A stretch of DNA of 60,091 nt from Paenibacillus lemnae (GCF_012933385.1 NZ_JABBPN010000030.1:1-60091); one strand, 5' to 3'; shown: positions 41,456-51,257, numbered from the stretch's first letter. Notes: generated by a model not told the origin, from the sequence alone. Numbers and translations: made by a program.

Positions 41456-42493
41456 ATGAGCATGCAAATGCAAAAGATTTTTAACACGGAAGCGCCAAAC
41501 CGCTCGACCCGTATCATCGAAGGAGAATGCTCCGGCATTTTGAACTGGAACGATATTCGCATGCCGCATATGTACAAGCTGTACAAGGTACTGCTCCTGA
41601 ACCACTGGATCGCGGATGAGATTCCAATGTCCAAGGACGCGCAGCAGTTTCCACGGCTGGATCCGGAAGAACAGCGCACCTTTAAAATCAACATTTCGCT
41701 GCTCGCGGTTCTGGATTCCATGCAAACCATGTTTGTGGGGGATGTGAAAAAGTATTTCACGGACTCCTCGCTGGAGGCCATTTCGGCTATTATCGGGCAG
41801 CAAGAAGTGGTGCATAACCAATCATATTCTTACGTGCTGTCTTCCATCGTATCCGATCAGGAACAGAAGGAAATTTTCGAGTACTGGAAGCATGATCCGG
41901 TGCTGCTGGACCGCAACCGGTTTATTGCCGACATCTATCAATCGTTCCGTGACAACCCGTCGCCGCAGACTTTTTTTGAAGCGATGGTTGCGGATTTGAT
42001 TCTGGAAGGGATCTTCTTCTACAGCACATTTGCATTCTTCTACAACCTGGCGCGTGACCAGAAGATGATGTCCACCAGCCAGATGATCTCCTACATCCAG
42101 CGTGACGAGAATCAGCATTGCTACTTCTTTGCCGAAGTGTTCAAGCAGCTGCTGAAGGACTTCCCAGAGCTGGACACCAAAGAGAACCAGGACTACATCT
42201 ACCGTACCGTGAACCGCGCCGTGGAGCTGGAAACGAATTGGGCGCACTATACGCTCAGCAACGTGAAAGGCATTGATCTGAATGAGCTGGCAGATTACAT
42301 CAAATACATTGCCAACCGCCGCCTGTCGATGATGGGGCTGGACAAGGCTTATGAAGGTGTAGACGTCAACTGCATGCCGTGGATCAAGCCGTTCTCTGAC
42401 GAGGCCTTGAATGCCACGAAGACGGATTTCTTCGAAGCCAAATCCCGGAACTACGGCAAGGTCGGGGACGACAACGGGTTTGACGATCTGTAA
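41456..42493 (+). CDS. nrdB: Ribonucleoside-diphosphate reductase, beta subunit (class I)
   Basis: A 345-residue ferritin-like subunit that makes the radical for NrdA. Metal ligands are visible: aspartate in LAVLDSMQ, glutamate and histidine in GQQEVVHNQSYSY, glutamate in DLILEGIFFYS and a final ExxH-type pair in RDENQHCYFF. A tyrosine four residues after the first histidine matches the radical tyrosine of class Ia/Ib enzymes. The ATG at 41456 follows AAGGAGAGAAA; ATGs at 41462 and 41468 are in frame. It ends at a clear terminator. Confidence 0.95.
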   Translation: MSMQMQKIFNTEAPNRSTRIIEGECSGILNWNDIRMPHMYKLYKVLLLNHWIADEIPMSKDAQQFPRLDPEEQRTFKINISLLAVLDSMQTMFVGDVKKYFTDSSLEAISAIIGQQEVVHNQSYSYVLSSIVSDQEQKEIFEYWKHDPVLLDRNRFIADIYQSFRDNPSPQTFFEAMVADLILEGIFFYSTFAFFYNLARDQKMMSTSQMISYIQRDENQHCYFFAEVFKQLLKDFPELDTKENQDYIYRTVNRAVELETNWAHYTLSNVKGIDLNELADYIKYIANRRLSMMGLDKAYEGVDVNCMPWIKPFSDEALNATKTDFFEAKSRNYGKVGDDNGFDDL

Positions 42494-42513
42494 GTGTCCT
42501 TATATCTATTATC

Positions 42514-42557
42514 AAAAAAACCGTTCCGCCCTTCCCTCGGGCAGAACGGTTTTTCTT
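42514..42557 (+). terminator. Terminator after nrdB
   Basis: AAAAACCGTTC and GAACGGTTTTT pair, extended by GCCC/GGGC, around a 7-base loop, then T residues. It also lies 27 bases after the stop of the convergent DUF817 gene. Confidence 0.88.
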
Positions 42558-42583
42558 AGGTTCTGGAAGTACTGGATCACCAC

Positions 42584-43393
42584 TCACAGTTTACTGGATG
42601 GGTTGTTTGTCTTGTTCCCTCCAGCTCCATGTCCCAGCCCCTGCTTTACATGCTTCAGCTGTGCCACGATGATGACACTGATGACGACGAGCAGGAACCA
42701 TGAGCTGATTTTGCCGATGTGCACCAGGCTCCAGGTCCGCTCCTGCCCCGGATAGGTCCAGGCCCCCAGAAAGGTGGAAATATTCTCAGCCACCCAAATG
42801 AAGAACCCGATCAGAATAAAAGACAAGGACAGCGGCATCCGGTACGTATCCCTTGACACCTGAAAGAAGACAACGGTGCGCCAAAAGACCAGGAACAGCA
42901 GAGCTGTAAGCACCCAGCGAAAATCCCACACATAATGATGTGTAAAAAAGTTGCCGTAGATCGCCGCGCTCAGCAGCACGGTCAACACGGCTGGCGGCCA
43001 GCCGGTCAGGCGCAGGTCAAACCTTCGCCAGGCCTGACAGATATAGCTGGCCACACTGGCATACATAAAGCCGCTGTACAGCGGCACACCACCGATTTTG
43101 CTGTACGCTTCTTCCGGATATGACCATGAACCCATATGTACTTTGTAAAGCTCCAGCATGAGTCCAATGACGTGAAACACGCAGATGACCTTCAGCTCAT
43201 CCCAGGTTTCCAGTTTACTCACCAGCATACCACCCTGCGCCAGCAGGCAAATGAGAAGTATCAGATCATATCGGGGCAGCCCGGGGATGTCCACGATTTT
43301 GGTCAGCCCTAAAGCTGCAAAAATGATGACCGGAAAAATACAGGACAGCGCCTGCTGCATTCCGAATGTCCACAGCTTGCGAATAAATGACAT
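42584..43393 (-). CDS. DUF817 family membrane protein
   Basis: A 269-residue protein with about eight membrane helices. Conserved-looking motifs include HVIGLMLELYKVHMGSWSYP, GVPLYSGFMYASVASYI and GFFIWVAENISTFLGAWTYP, which fit DUF817. The function of the family is unknown. It is convergent with nrdB and transcribed alone. Confidence 0.88.
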   Translation of the reverse strand: MSFIRKLWTFGMQQALSCIFPVIIFAALGLTKIVDIPGLPRYDLILLICLLAQGGMLVSKLETWDELKVICVFHVIGLMLELYKVHMGSWSYPEEAYSKIGGVPLYSGFMYASVASYICQAWRRFDLRLTGWPPAVLTVLLSAAIYGNFFTHHYVWDFRWVLTALLFLVFWRTVVFFQVSRDTYRMPLSLSFILIGFFIWVAENISTFLGAWTYPGQERTWSLVHIGKISSWFLLVVISVIIVAQLKHVKQGLGHGAGGNKTNNPSSKL

Positions 43394-43447
43394 GGTTCCT
43401 CCTATGGCAAAACGCTTGCCTCAATCATTATGATCAGACGTCTTTCT

Positions 43448-44103
43448 TTACGTCCTTCTTCCAATATAAAGCAGATGAGAGGATGTTCCAAGAATGGACG
43501 GGTCATTTGCCAAAGAGATTAGAAAACGCAGCCATTCATCTTTCTTCCCCTGCTCCGCCCAATACTGCTCCTGTTCCGAAGACAGCAAGGACATGACACT
43601 GGAAGATCCGATCAAATCCAATGTTTTGAAGCCATGGTTCTCCATAAACGGTTTAATCTCATCTACCTCAAAATAATAGGCTCCTGTAAACCGCCCCTTG
43701 TCACTATGATTAAAAGATCCAGTTTCCCTGAACTTCTGTATGGCTTCAAGGTTGTCATTCGGCTTCCAGAACTGCGGATGTTGAAGCGAGGTTAAGGCAG
43801 CTGATCCAACCGGACAGCATTCATGACATGAAACCCATCAAATTGATGTGTCAATCCGAATTCTGCAGCCTTTTGCTTTGCGGTTTCTACAAGGGCAGGC
43901 GTTAGATCCGACAGCGTGACACGATGCCCAAGCCTGGCCAGCTCCATCGCATATTTGCCTGGTCCGGCACCATTATCGAGCACCTTTTGAGTGCCTGTCA
44001 GATACGATTTGATGTAATGCAGATTAATCATGAATTCCAGTGGTTCACGGTCCAGCCGGCCCCACTCATCAAACTGGGAGTAATACTGAATTACACTCTC
44101 CAT
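43448..44103 (-). pseudogene. Broken class I SAM-dependent methyltransferase
   Basis: The N-terminal part (44103-43792) is a good methyltransferase start with VLDNGAGPGKYAMELARLG for SAM binding and LSDLTP, ending abruptly at RLDQLP-stop. The C-terminal part continues in another frame from about 43799 to 43448: TSLQHPQFWKPND, then HSDKGRFTGAYYFEVDEI and an ending LLYIGRR. The segment usually carrying GPLYHL and the following strand (roughly 50-60 residues) is absent at the junction near 43790-43800. An internal deletion with frameshift therefore explains the locus. A sequencing error would not restore the missing block. Confidence 0.78.
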
Positions 44104-44226
44104 ATTTACACCTGCCTTTTAATAAGTTATGAGGAATTAAAATAAAGACTATGTTAAATTCTAATGTTGATATTTGACCATAAGAAAACCGCAAGCTAGC
44201 CCCATAGCCGCAACGAAATAATGAGC

Positions 44227-45141
44227 CTAATCCGACAGTGCCCGCATGATGTTGGATTTCGCCTCTACCGCAATCGCTTCATTCCCGTCATCGACCGCTT
44301 GCATTAAGATCAGTATGGGGATGTATACCGCGATCAGCCGCGCCAGCAGCTTCGTTTCCTCGTCCGCTCCTCCGTACGTTTCGAAAAACACGCCGCGAGC
44401 GTAAGGTGGTAAAAAGCTATAAGCAACGCTCAAATCGCAAGCCGGATGGCCTACGCTCAGATCTCCCCAATCAATGATGCCGGAAACGATCCCGTTCTCA
44501 TTCACAAGCATATTTTTGAAATGAAGATCGCCATGCAGCAGTGCATTCACCGCCTCGACACGGTCCTTTTGCAGCCTGTTAATATACGCTTCGATCGCAC
44601 CAGACTCCTCCGGCGATAAGTGTTCAACCACCTTAGATAGAAAGCCCTCCAATTTTACTTTGCGCGCTGCTATGTCCGTCAAGTTTCGATGATCTTGCTG
44701 AACTCCGCACTTCAGCGCCGCCTGCACTGGAAACTCATGCAATCTCCGCAAAAATTTCGCGAGCGTCTCTGCCGATAAAGCCCGGCGTTCTTCCGTCAAA
44801 CCGATTGGGAAATCTCCTGACACGTAGGCATAGCCAAGAAATGGCGCCGGGTATTCGTCACTTGCTTCGCCATAAAACAACGGTTTCGGATAGGGAATGG
44901 TCATATATGCCTCCAGCTTCGGCAGCAGCTTCCCTTCCATACGAATTGAGCCAACGGCAATCGTTCTTCTTGGAAACCGGAACACGTACTCGTCACCGAT
45001 GAGAAAAACCGTATTGTCCCAACCCCAGCCCAATGGCTTTACTTGCTTCGATGACAGCTGAGGGAATTGTCTGCCGATCAGCGTCCGCGCCTGCTCTTCG
45101 TTAACCTCCCACTCCGCATCCCATACATTTGTTCCTCCCAT
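44227..45141 (-). CDS. APH-family phosphotransferase
   Basis: A 304-residue kinase-like protein. The ATP-lobe has LGWGWDNTVFLIGDEYVFRF; the catalytic loop is LLHGDLHFKNMLVN (HGDxxxxN) and the metal-binding motif is GIIDWGDLSVGHPACDL. This is the aminoglycoside/homoserine-type phosphotransferase fold. The substrate may be an antibiotic or a small metabolite; nothing in the context decides this, so resistance should not be assumed. Confidence 0.88.
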   Translation of the reverse strand: MGGTNVWDAEWEVNEEQARTLIGRQFPQLSSKQVKPLGWGWDNTVFLIGDEYVFRFPRRTIAVGSIRMEGKLLPKLEAYMTIPYPKPLFYGEASDEYPAPFLGYAYVSGDFPIGLTEERRALSAETLAKFLRRLHEFPVQAALKCGVQQDHRNLTDIAARKVKLEGFLSKVVEHLSPEESGAIEAYINRLQKDRVEAVNALLHGDLHFKNMLVNENGIVSGIIDWGDLSVGHPACDLSVAYSFLPPYARGVFFETYGGADEETKLLARLIAVYIPILILMQAVDDGNEAIAVEAKSNIMRALSD

Positions 45142-45334
45142 GAATTGTCTGCCTCCTCGTTCCTTAAAGCCAAAGTGTTCGTAAGGTCATTGAATGTTTG
45201 GCGACAGGACTTACAACGGTAACGTTGACGTTTAACCTCTCCAGTGCATGTTCTTACAGCACACTTTTACCCTTGTTATAGAACTCTCGTTCATAATTAT
45301 CGAATATCAAAAACAAAGTTTAACATAGCCAAAA

Positions 45335-45369
45335 CAAAAAACCTGCCGCCTCCAAAGAGACAGCAGGTT
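45335..45369 (-). terminator. Terminator of the AraC/GyrI-type gene
   Basis: On the minus strand AACCTGC and GCAGGTT pair around a 16-base loop and are followed by TTTTTG. The surrounding gap 45142-45451 holds nothing else recognisable apart from the presumed promoter of the phosphotransferase gene. Confidence 0.7.
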
Positions 45370-45451
45370 ACGTTCTTTAAGCCCAGTCATCTTCACCACT
45401 CTGATTTCGGCCTATCCTGCTTCAATTCCTGCAAGATGCGTTTCGTTACGT

Positions 45452-46348
45452 TTACTGTGCCTTGCGTACGGCAAACCATAGTTCAACATACTGAAGTCCG
45501 TCCCGGCTGCCATAAATTTCGAATTCCATGCTGTCAACTGGCTCATAGCCTGCTGTCGGCAGCCACTCCCCATAAAACCGACGGTACATCGTCTCTATAA
45601 TATTGTCGAAGGCATCCCATGTAAACAGCTCCGAGGTGAACACCACCCACGTGAGCGTAGGAATCGATATGACTGAGTACCCTTCTACTGCACTGGACTC
45701 ATTCCGAAACGCGCATAACATATAAGGAAAGGTATCCCCTCCCGTGTGCTTATAGCTGCACAGGGCATGAACCTTATGCAAATCCTGACTCACAAAGGAA
45801 GGAAGTCCCCCAGCCCGTGCAGCCAGCTGTTCTATTGCTCCGTTTTCGTGGCAATGCTGCCACCATTGTGCCGGGGTTTGCGGCATCTCACCGCCTCCGT
45901 CTATTTGAAATTCCCGTTCCAATCCGAATACCTGGAATGCTTCCTTCGTCTCCATCCGATAATTCATCGCTTCCGCTCCTTTGATCGAAATCAGGAAGGA
46001 GAGCCGGGGATAGGCTTTTAATGCAGTACCTTCTATGCGAGCCGCTGACGGAGTGACGCCATGAAGCTGCTGAAATGCCCGTCCAAAGGAAACCGGGGAC
46101 TCATAGCCGTATTTAAGGGCTGCATCAATAACTTTGGCCCCGTGATTCTGCAAATCAATAGCCGCCAGTGTAAGGCGCCTTCGGCGTATATATTCAGCAA
46201 GCGGCACATTGGTAATGAATGAAAACATCCTCTGGAACTGATGTGACGAACAGCACGCATGACGGGCGACCTCACTCAGTTCAATGTTTCCGGACAGGTT
46301 CATTTCAATATAATCCAAGGCGCGGTTCATGTTCGCAAGCCATTCCAT
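45452..46348 (-). CDS. AraC-family regulator with GyrI-like ligand-binding domain
   Basis: A 298-residue regulator. Two helix-turn-helix motifs fill residues 1-105 (LSEVARHACCSSHQFQRMF and VIDAALKYGYESPVSFGRAF); the C-terminal half (about 130-298) is a GyrI-like/SOUL-related effector domain with VFTSELFTWDAFDNII and ending YVELWFAVRK. Relatives such as Rob and BltR-type proteins bind hydrophobic drugs. No obvious target gene is divergent from it. Confidence 0.9.
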   Translation of the reverse strand: MEWLANMNRALDYIEMNLSGNIELSEVARHACCSSHQFQRMFSFITNVPLAEYIRRRRLTLAAIDLQNHGAKVIDAALKYGYESPVSFGRAFQQLHGVTPSAARIEGTALKAYPRLSFLISIKGAEAMNYRMETKEAFQVFGLEREFQIDGGGEMPQTPAQWWQHCHENGAIEQLAARAGGLPSFVSQDLHKVHALCSYKHTGGDTFPYMLCAFRNESSAVEGYSVISIPTLTWVVFTSELFTWDAFDNIIETMYRRFYGEWLPTAGYEPVDSMEFEIYGSRDGLQYVELWFAVRKAQ

Positions 46349-46436
46349 CTTTCTCCCTCCCTTCTATGCAAGTATAGATGCCTCAAAACAGTCAGTCGCA
46401 ATGATTTGTGCACAATAAAGTTGTGTTCTTCATCTA

Positions 46437-46470
46437 TTCAAAAAGCCCTGGGGCGGCTGCCCCAAGGCTT
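46437..46470 (-). terminator. Terminator of the siderophore-binding lipoprotein gene
   Basis: On the minus strand AAGCCTTGGGGC pairs with GCCCCAGGGCTT around a 4-base loop, followed by TTTTG. It lies 15 bases after the stop codon. Confidence 0.82.
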
Positions 46471-46484
46471 GAAATGCGTTATGT

Positions 46485-47504
46485 TTACTTCACCAGGCTT
46501 GCCACGATATGGTCGATGATCTGGCTGTTCGCGATTGGACCGGTGTAGAGCCAGCTTTCGCTCTTGGAGAATTCATAGACATTGCCGGCTTTTACTGCCG
46601 GGATGCTCTTCCAGAGCGCTCCGCTCAGCACATCCGAGTCTGCACCATCGCTGTTAATCACGAACAGCTGCTCCGCATCGAGCTGTACGAGCTTCTCTAG
46701 TGAAATCTCGCTCCAATTTCCTGTTGCGCTCGCAGAGATTTCTTTCACGACCGCAGGCACCTTCAAGCCGAGATCTTTATACATTACGCCGCCGCTGGAG
46801 ACATTCTCACTGACGACGAAGAACTTACCGCCCACCAGCCATACTGCAGCCGCCGACGGATTGCCTGCCGCCTGCTCAATGGAGGCTTTCGCCTCTGCCG
46901 CTTTGGCGTCGTAGCTGTCCAGGACTTCCTTAGCTTTATCCTCTTTGCCGAAAACCTCGGCGATCTTGTTCAGTTCCTCACGCCAATCGATGTTTACGTC
47001 TTTGCTGACAACATATGTTGGTGCAATCTGATTATACTGGTCATACTTTCCGCCCTCTACCGTCGAAGCAGAATCCATCAGGATGAGGTCGGGATTCAGC
47101 GCTTGAACGGCTTCAAATGGAAGATCATACGGAACGGTCGGCACGCCTTCCAGGTCACCTTGAAGGTAATCCTGTACGCTCCCTTTGCTGGTGCTCCACT
47201 GTGCGGCTGGCTTGATTCCTAGTGCTACGAGGTGATCCTCCAAGTAGGAAGCAATGACCCGCTCGGGATTAGCCGGAACCTTCACTTCATGTCCCATTGC
47301 ATCCGTAACTGTACGGGTCCCCCCTTCTTCTGCACTATTCTGTTCTGCTGGCTGCTCTGCCGCAGGCGTCTGTTCTGCTGGTGCTGGCGCCGGTGCCGCC
47401 TGCTTCGGATCGTCTTCCTGGCTGCCGCATGCCGCTAAAGATAAGGCCAGCAGACCTGTCGTCAGAAGCTGTACCATTTTTTTCGCTTTGAATCCTTTAT
47501 ACAC
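46485..47504 (-). CDS. Iron-siderophore ABC transporter binding lipoprotein
   Basis: A 339-residue FecB/FhuD-like binding protein. The lipobox LSLAAC places the lipid cysteine at residue 26, followed by a long Pro/Ala/Glu linker to about 60. The binding domain starts TVTDAMGHEVKVPANPERVI and has LVALGIKPAAQW, ALNPDLILMDS, and a C-terminal ANSQIIDHIVASL. It is divergent from two FecCD permease genes, sharing a region with a Fur-like site. No ATPase gene is present, so a shared one such as FhuC/YusV must power uptake. Confidence 0.93.
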   Translation of the reverse strand: MYKGFKAKKMVQLLTTGLLALSLAACGSQEDDPKQAAPAPAPAEQTPAAEQPAEQNSAEEGGTRTVTDAMGHEVKVPANPERVIASYLEDHLVALGIKPAAQWSTSKGSVQDYLQGDLEGVPTVPYDLPFEAVQALNPDLILMDSASTVEGGKYDQYNQIAPTYVVSKDVNIDWREELNKIAEVFGKEDKAKEVLDSYDAKAAEAKASIEQAAGNPSAAAVWLVGGKFFVVSENVSSGGVMYKDLGLKVPAVVKEISASATGNWSEISLEKLVQLDAEQLFVINSDGADSDVLSGALWKSIPAVKAGNVYEFSKSESWLYTGPIANSQIIDHIVASLVK

Positions 47505-47550
47505 GTGAAATTCCCCCTATATTCTTTCAAAATACATATCGTCTATCTAG

Positions 47551-47569
47551 TGATAATGATAATTGATTT
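47551..47569. promoter_or_regulatory. Candidate Fur box
   Basis: TGATAATGATAATTGATTT resembles the GATAATGATWATCATTATC Fur consensus, strong in its left part. It lies between the divergent binding-protein and permease genes, where Fur would repress both when iron is plentiful. Confidence 0.65.
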
Positions 47570-47648
47570 CAATTAGATTAAAATATATAATAGAGTTGTT
47601 GTCAAATATTATTTTTTCAGAAACTTTACATAGAAAAGAGTATCTTAC

Positions 47649-48686
47649 ATGAATTCTTCCAAGCTAGAGAACCGCGGTCCCCGCCGTGAGCGAAATCCAT
47701 TCCTGCGTCTGCTCATATTATTAGCCGGACTCGGCGGCTTGATGATCGCTGTCATGATCTCCATTCGATTCGGCGCCGCCGACCTGACGTACCGGGATGT
47801 GTGGGAGGCCCTCTTCGATTATGATGCGGAGAACAGTTCGCATATCATTATCCGTGAACTGCGGCTGCCGCGCGCCTTGGCAGCGATCTGCATCGGAGCC
47901 GCCTTGGCCGTATCAGGCGCGATCATGCAGGGAATGACCCGAAACCCGCTGGGTGATCCTTCGATTCTCGGTGTGACTTCCGGGGCCTCTTTTTTTATCG
48001 CGATCGCCCTTGCCGCTGCACCTGCTGTAACCTACCTGGGGCTCATGGCTTACTCGCTGGCTGGTGCCGGTCTGGGAGCTGCTCTGGTGTTCGGATTAAC
48101 TGCACTCTCCAGAGGTGGCGCAACCCCGGTTAAGCTCGCTCTGGCGGGATCTGCTATCACAGCCCTGCTGAGCTCCTTGTCCACTGCAATTGGACTCCGT
48201 TTCAATATATCGAAGGACATCAGCTATTGGTTCGCCGGCAGTGTCTCCAGTGTCCAGCCGCAGCACGTCTACTTTGCACTGCCTTTTATCGCTTGCGGTC
48301 TGTTGCTGTCCATGCTGCTGTCGCGCTCAATTTCTATCTTGAGTCTGGGGGAGGAAACCGCCAAAGGCCTGGGTCAAAATATTACGCTCGTCAAGCTCGC
48401 AGGCACGCTCGCCGTGCTGCTCCTGACGGGTGCCGCGGTGTCTATCGCCGGGGTCATCGGGTTTATCGGACTGGTTATTCCTCACATCACAAGATTTCTT
48501 GTAGGCGTAGACTACCGTTGGATCATTCCGTGTTCAGCGGTGCTGGGCGGTATTTTGCTGCTCATATCCGATATCATCGGCCGGATGCTGAATGCTCCGT
48601 TTGAAACACCGGTAGGTGCAGTCACGGCCATCATCGGCGTACCCTTCTTTCTTTATCTCGCACGCAAGGAAGGGAGAGAATTATGA
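47649..48686 (+). CDS. FecCD-family siderophore permease, first subunit
   Basis: A 345-residue permease with about ten membrane helices. Family motifs: LRLPRALAAICIGAALAVSG near residue 75, QGMTRNPLGDPSILGV, the cytoplasmic SLGEETAKGLGQN that meets the ATPase, and GVIGFIGLVIPHITRFLVG. It overlaps the second permease gene by four bases (ATGA). Confidence 0.95.
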   Translation: MNSSKLENRGPRRERNPFLRLLILLAGLGGLMIAVMISIRFGAADLTYRDVWEALFDYDAENSSHIIIRELRLPRALAAICIGAALAVSGAIMQGMTRNPLGDPSILGVTSGASFFIAIALAAAPAVTYLGLMAYSLAGAGLGAALVFGLTALSRGGATPVKLALAGSAITALLSSLSTAIGLRFNISKDISYWFAGSVSSVQPQHVYFALPFIACGLLLSMLLSRSISILSLGEETAKGLGQNITLVKLAGTLAVLLLTGAAVSIAGVIGFIGLVIPHITRFLVGVDYRWIIPCSAVLGGILLLISDIIGRMLNAPFETPVGAVTAIIGVPFFLYLARKEGREL

Positions 48687-49717
48687 TGCAGACATCAAAC
48701 CGTACAGCGCTTCATAACAAAAGATTTCAAATATACATAGCAGCAGCGTCTCTTCTGATCATCGTAGTGATGCTGCTGGGCATCAATGCCGGCCAAATCC
48801 ATATCCCATTGGGAGATGTCATGTCCACCTTGACCGGAAACGGCACAGCTGAAAACCAGCTGACCATTTTCCAGTTCCGTCTGCCCCGGATCGTTATGGC
48901 CGTTCTCGTCGGCATGGGTATTGCGGTATCCGGCGCCATTCTGCAGGGCATTTCCCAAAATCCGCTCGCCGATCCCGGCATCCTGGGGATTAACTCGGGA
49001 GCAGGATTTACCGTTGTGCTGTATATGTTTTTTATCCAGGGCAGTGTGGTGTTTACCGGCTGGCTGTCGGTTGTGATTATGCCCTTTGTGGCTTTACTGG
49101 GCGCTTTTGCCGCCGCTTTGCTCATTTATACGCTGTCCTGGAGCGGGGGAAGAGTAACACCTGTTCGGCTGCTGCTGTCGGGTATTGGCGTCAATGCCGC
49201 TTTTGGAGCCGGGCTGATTATATTTCAGATGAAAATGGAGCCCATGGACTTTATGAAAGCCGTCATCTGGCTGTCGGGGACCATCTGGGGCACCAACTGG
49301 ACCTTTGTCTGGTCGCTGCTTCCCTGGATCCTGATCCTGATTCCCTGGGCTGTCTATAAATCAAGAGTGCTGGATGTACTGCGTCTGGGTGATCCCATTG
49401 CAGCAGGGGTAGGCGTGCCGATTGAAAAAGAGCGCCGGCTGCTCCTGATCATTGCCGTCGCTCTGGCTGGTGCCTGCGTTGCTGTGGGCGGCGGAATCAC
49501 CTTCCTGGGGCTCATCGCCCCCCATATCGCCAGACGTCTGGTCGGCTCCGGACACGCCAGAGCCCTTCCCTTCTCCGCTGTGCTGGGCGGACTGCTGCTG
49601 CTGTCTGCGGACACCTTGGGCCGTGTCGTCATGGCGCCGATGGAGCTGCCGGTCGGCATCGTTGTTTCTATTCTGGGTGCGCCGTATTTTATTTATCTGC
49701 TGCTTCGGAAATTATAA
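48683..49717 (+). CDS. FecCD-family siderophore permease, second subunit
   Basis: A 344-residue partner of the preceding permease with the same architecture: FRLPRIVMAVLVGMGIAVSG, QGISQNPLADPGILGI, LRLGDPIAAGVGVP and GGITFLGLIAPHIARRLVG. The two proteins form the membrane channel, fed by the divergent binding lipoprotein. Transcription ends at a hairpin just after the gene. Confidence 0.95.
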   Translation: MMQTSNRTALHNKRFQIYIAAASLLIIVVMLLGINAGQIHIPLGDVMSTLTGNGTAENQLTIFQFRLPRIVMAVLVGMGIAVSGAILQGISQNPLADPGILGINSGAGFTVVLYMFFIQGSVVFTGWLSVVIMPFVALLGAFAAALLIYTLSWSGGRVTPVRLLLSGIGVNAAFGAGLIIFQMKMEPMDFMKAVIWLSGTIWGTNWTFVWSLLPWILILIPWAVYKSRVLDVLRLGDPIAAGVGVPIEKERRLLLIIAVALAGACVAVGGGITFLGLIAPHIARRLVGSGHARALPFSAVLGGLLLLSADTLGRVVMAPMELPVGIVVSILGAPYFIYLLLRKL

Positions 49718-49729
49718 TTTTAGCATGAC

Positions 49730-49776
49730 AAAAAAGACACCCGCGGTTTGATGGATCAACCGCGAGGTGTCTTTTT
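49730..49776. terminator. Bidirectional terminator between permease and exporter genes
   Basis: AAAAAGACACC and GGTGTCTTTTT pair, extended by CGCGGTTGATC-like inner arms, around a short loop. Genes on both sides converge on it. Confidence 0.87.
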
Positions 49777-49800
49777 AGCGTCTACTTGAGGTTTTTAACT

Positions 49801-51219
49801 TCAGGCTGCTATATCCACAGGGGACTGCTCCTTCCGGTTGAGCAGAAATGTCAGCGGAAGCGCGGCCACAGCAATGAGTGTACCGATGAGAAAGACATCG
49901 TCGATCCCCATCGTCGTCGCAAGCGGCCGGCTGCTGATGCCCTCTCCTTTATAGTAGGCAGAGCGGGCAACGATCAGGGCGCTGAAGACCGCAATGGACA
50001 ACGAGGCGAGTCCCTGCCTTGCCCAGTTCGTGATCGAAGAAGCATGACCGGAATACTCACGGGACACCGCGCTCATACCCGCATTGGTCAATGGCATACT
50101 GCACAGCGCAATACCGACACAGCGGACCAGCTGCAGCAGAGCAATGATCAGCACCGAAGTCCCTGTACCGATGCGGCTGAATAACGCTGTTGCCACGACA
50201 ATAATGAAAATACCGGACAATACGAGCTTAAACGGCCCCGCCGCATGATAGAAACGTCCGACGATCGGGGCCGCGGCAGCCATCGCGATCGCACCGGGCA
50301 ACATAATCAATCCGGTATCCATCGGCGACAGATTGAGGACCGTCTGCAAATACAGCGGCACGAGCAGCGTTCCCGTGTACATCGAAACCGTTACGATACA
50401 GTTCAGAATCAAGCTGTACCGGAATCTTTTGAACCGGAATACCTTCAGCTGCAGCAGCGGCGATTCGGTCTTCAGCTCCCACCGGATGAAAAAAGCGAGC
50501 AGCAGCAGACCGATGAACATCAGGGACATTGTCTTCAGTGAGCCCCATCCCCATTCCCCGCCATGGCTAAAAGCAATGAGCAGCAGTGTGCTGCTGAAGA
50601 CTACAGACAGAAAGCCGGGAGTATCAAAGGATTTTTTCTCTCCAACCTTATAATAAGGAATGCATTTCCCTACAATCCAGACTGACAATACGCCAATCGG
50701 CAGGTTCAGAAGAAAGATGGATTTCCATCCGAGATACTGTACCATCCAGCCGCCCAGCGTCGGTCCGATCACTGGTGCCAGCATGGATGCTAAACTCCAC
50801 AGCCCCATCGCATAAGCCTGCCTCTCACGCTCAAATACCTGGTAAATGATCGTCATCGTGATCGGAATGATCATCCCGCCGAAAATCCCCTGAATGATGC
50901 GGAACGTAATCAAGGAATAGATGCTCCAGGCTGCCGCACAGAGTGCCGAAAACAGCATAAAGCCTATCAGCGAGATGATCAGCAGCCTTTTATAGCTCAG
51001 CTGGTCCCCCATATATCCCACAATCGGAGCCACAATGCCTGTAGCCAGCAAATACCCGGCCATCAGCCACTGTACAGTACTGAGATTGGAGCCGAACGTG
51101 TCCATGACGACCGGAAATGTAACATTAATTGTCGTAATACTAAGTACGGCCAGAAAATTACCGATAAAAATGGCTGACATGATCAGCCAAAAAGAAGATG
51201 ATGATTTCGATGCTTCCAT
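49801..51219 (-). CDS. DHA2-family MFS drug exporter (EmrB/QacA type)
   Basis: A 472-residue proton-coupled efflux protein with about 14 membrane helices. Diagnostic motifs: YLLATGIVAPIVGYMGDQLS (motif A region), FRIIQGIFGGMIIP in helix 4 and LAPVIGPTLGGWMVQYLGWK (motif C) in helix 5. It follows a MarR-type gene by 38 bases on the same strand, the usual arrangement for a repressor and its pump. Confidence 0.94.
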   Translation of the reverse strand: MEASKSSSSFWLIMSAIFIGNFLAVLSITTINVTFPVVMDTFGSNLSTVQWLMAGYLLATGIVAPIVGYMGDQLSYKRLLIISLIGFMLFSALCAAAWSIYSLITFRIIQGIFGGMIIPITMTIIYQVFERERQAYAMGLWSLASMLAPVIGPTLGGWMVQYLGWKSIFLLNLPIGVLSVWIVGKCIPYYKVGEKKSFDTPGFLSVVFSSTLLLIAFSHGGEWGWGSLKTMSLMFIGLLLLAFFIRWELKTESPLLQLKVFRFKRFRYSLILNCIVTVSMYTGTLLVPLYLQTVLNLSPMDTGLIMLPGAIAMAAAAPIVGRFYHAAGPFKLVLSGIFIIVVATALFSRIGTGTSVLIIALLQLVRCVGIALCSMPLTNAGMSAVSREYSGHASSITNWARQGLASLSIAVFSALIVARSAYYKGEGISSRPLATTMGIDDVFLIGTLIAVAALPLTFLLNRKEQSPVDIAA

Positions 51220-51257
51220 AAGCTAAAATGCCCTCCTGTCTAAAAATCCATGTTGTC

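Noticed and set aside
44227..45141. Antibiotic-resistance determinant
   Set aside because: The APH fold is clear, but many chromosomal members act on metabolites and no mobile or resistance context is present.
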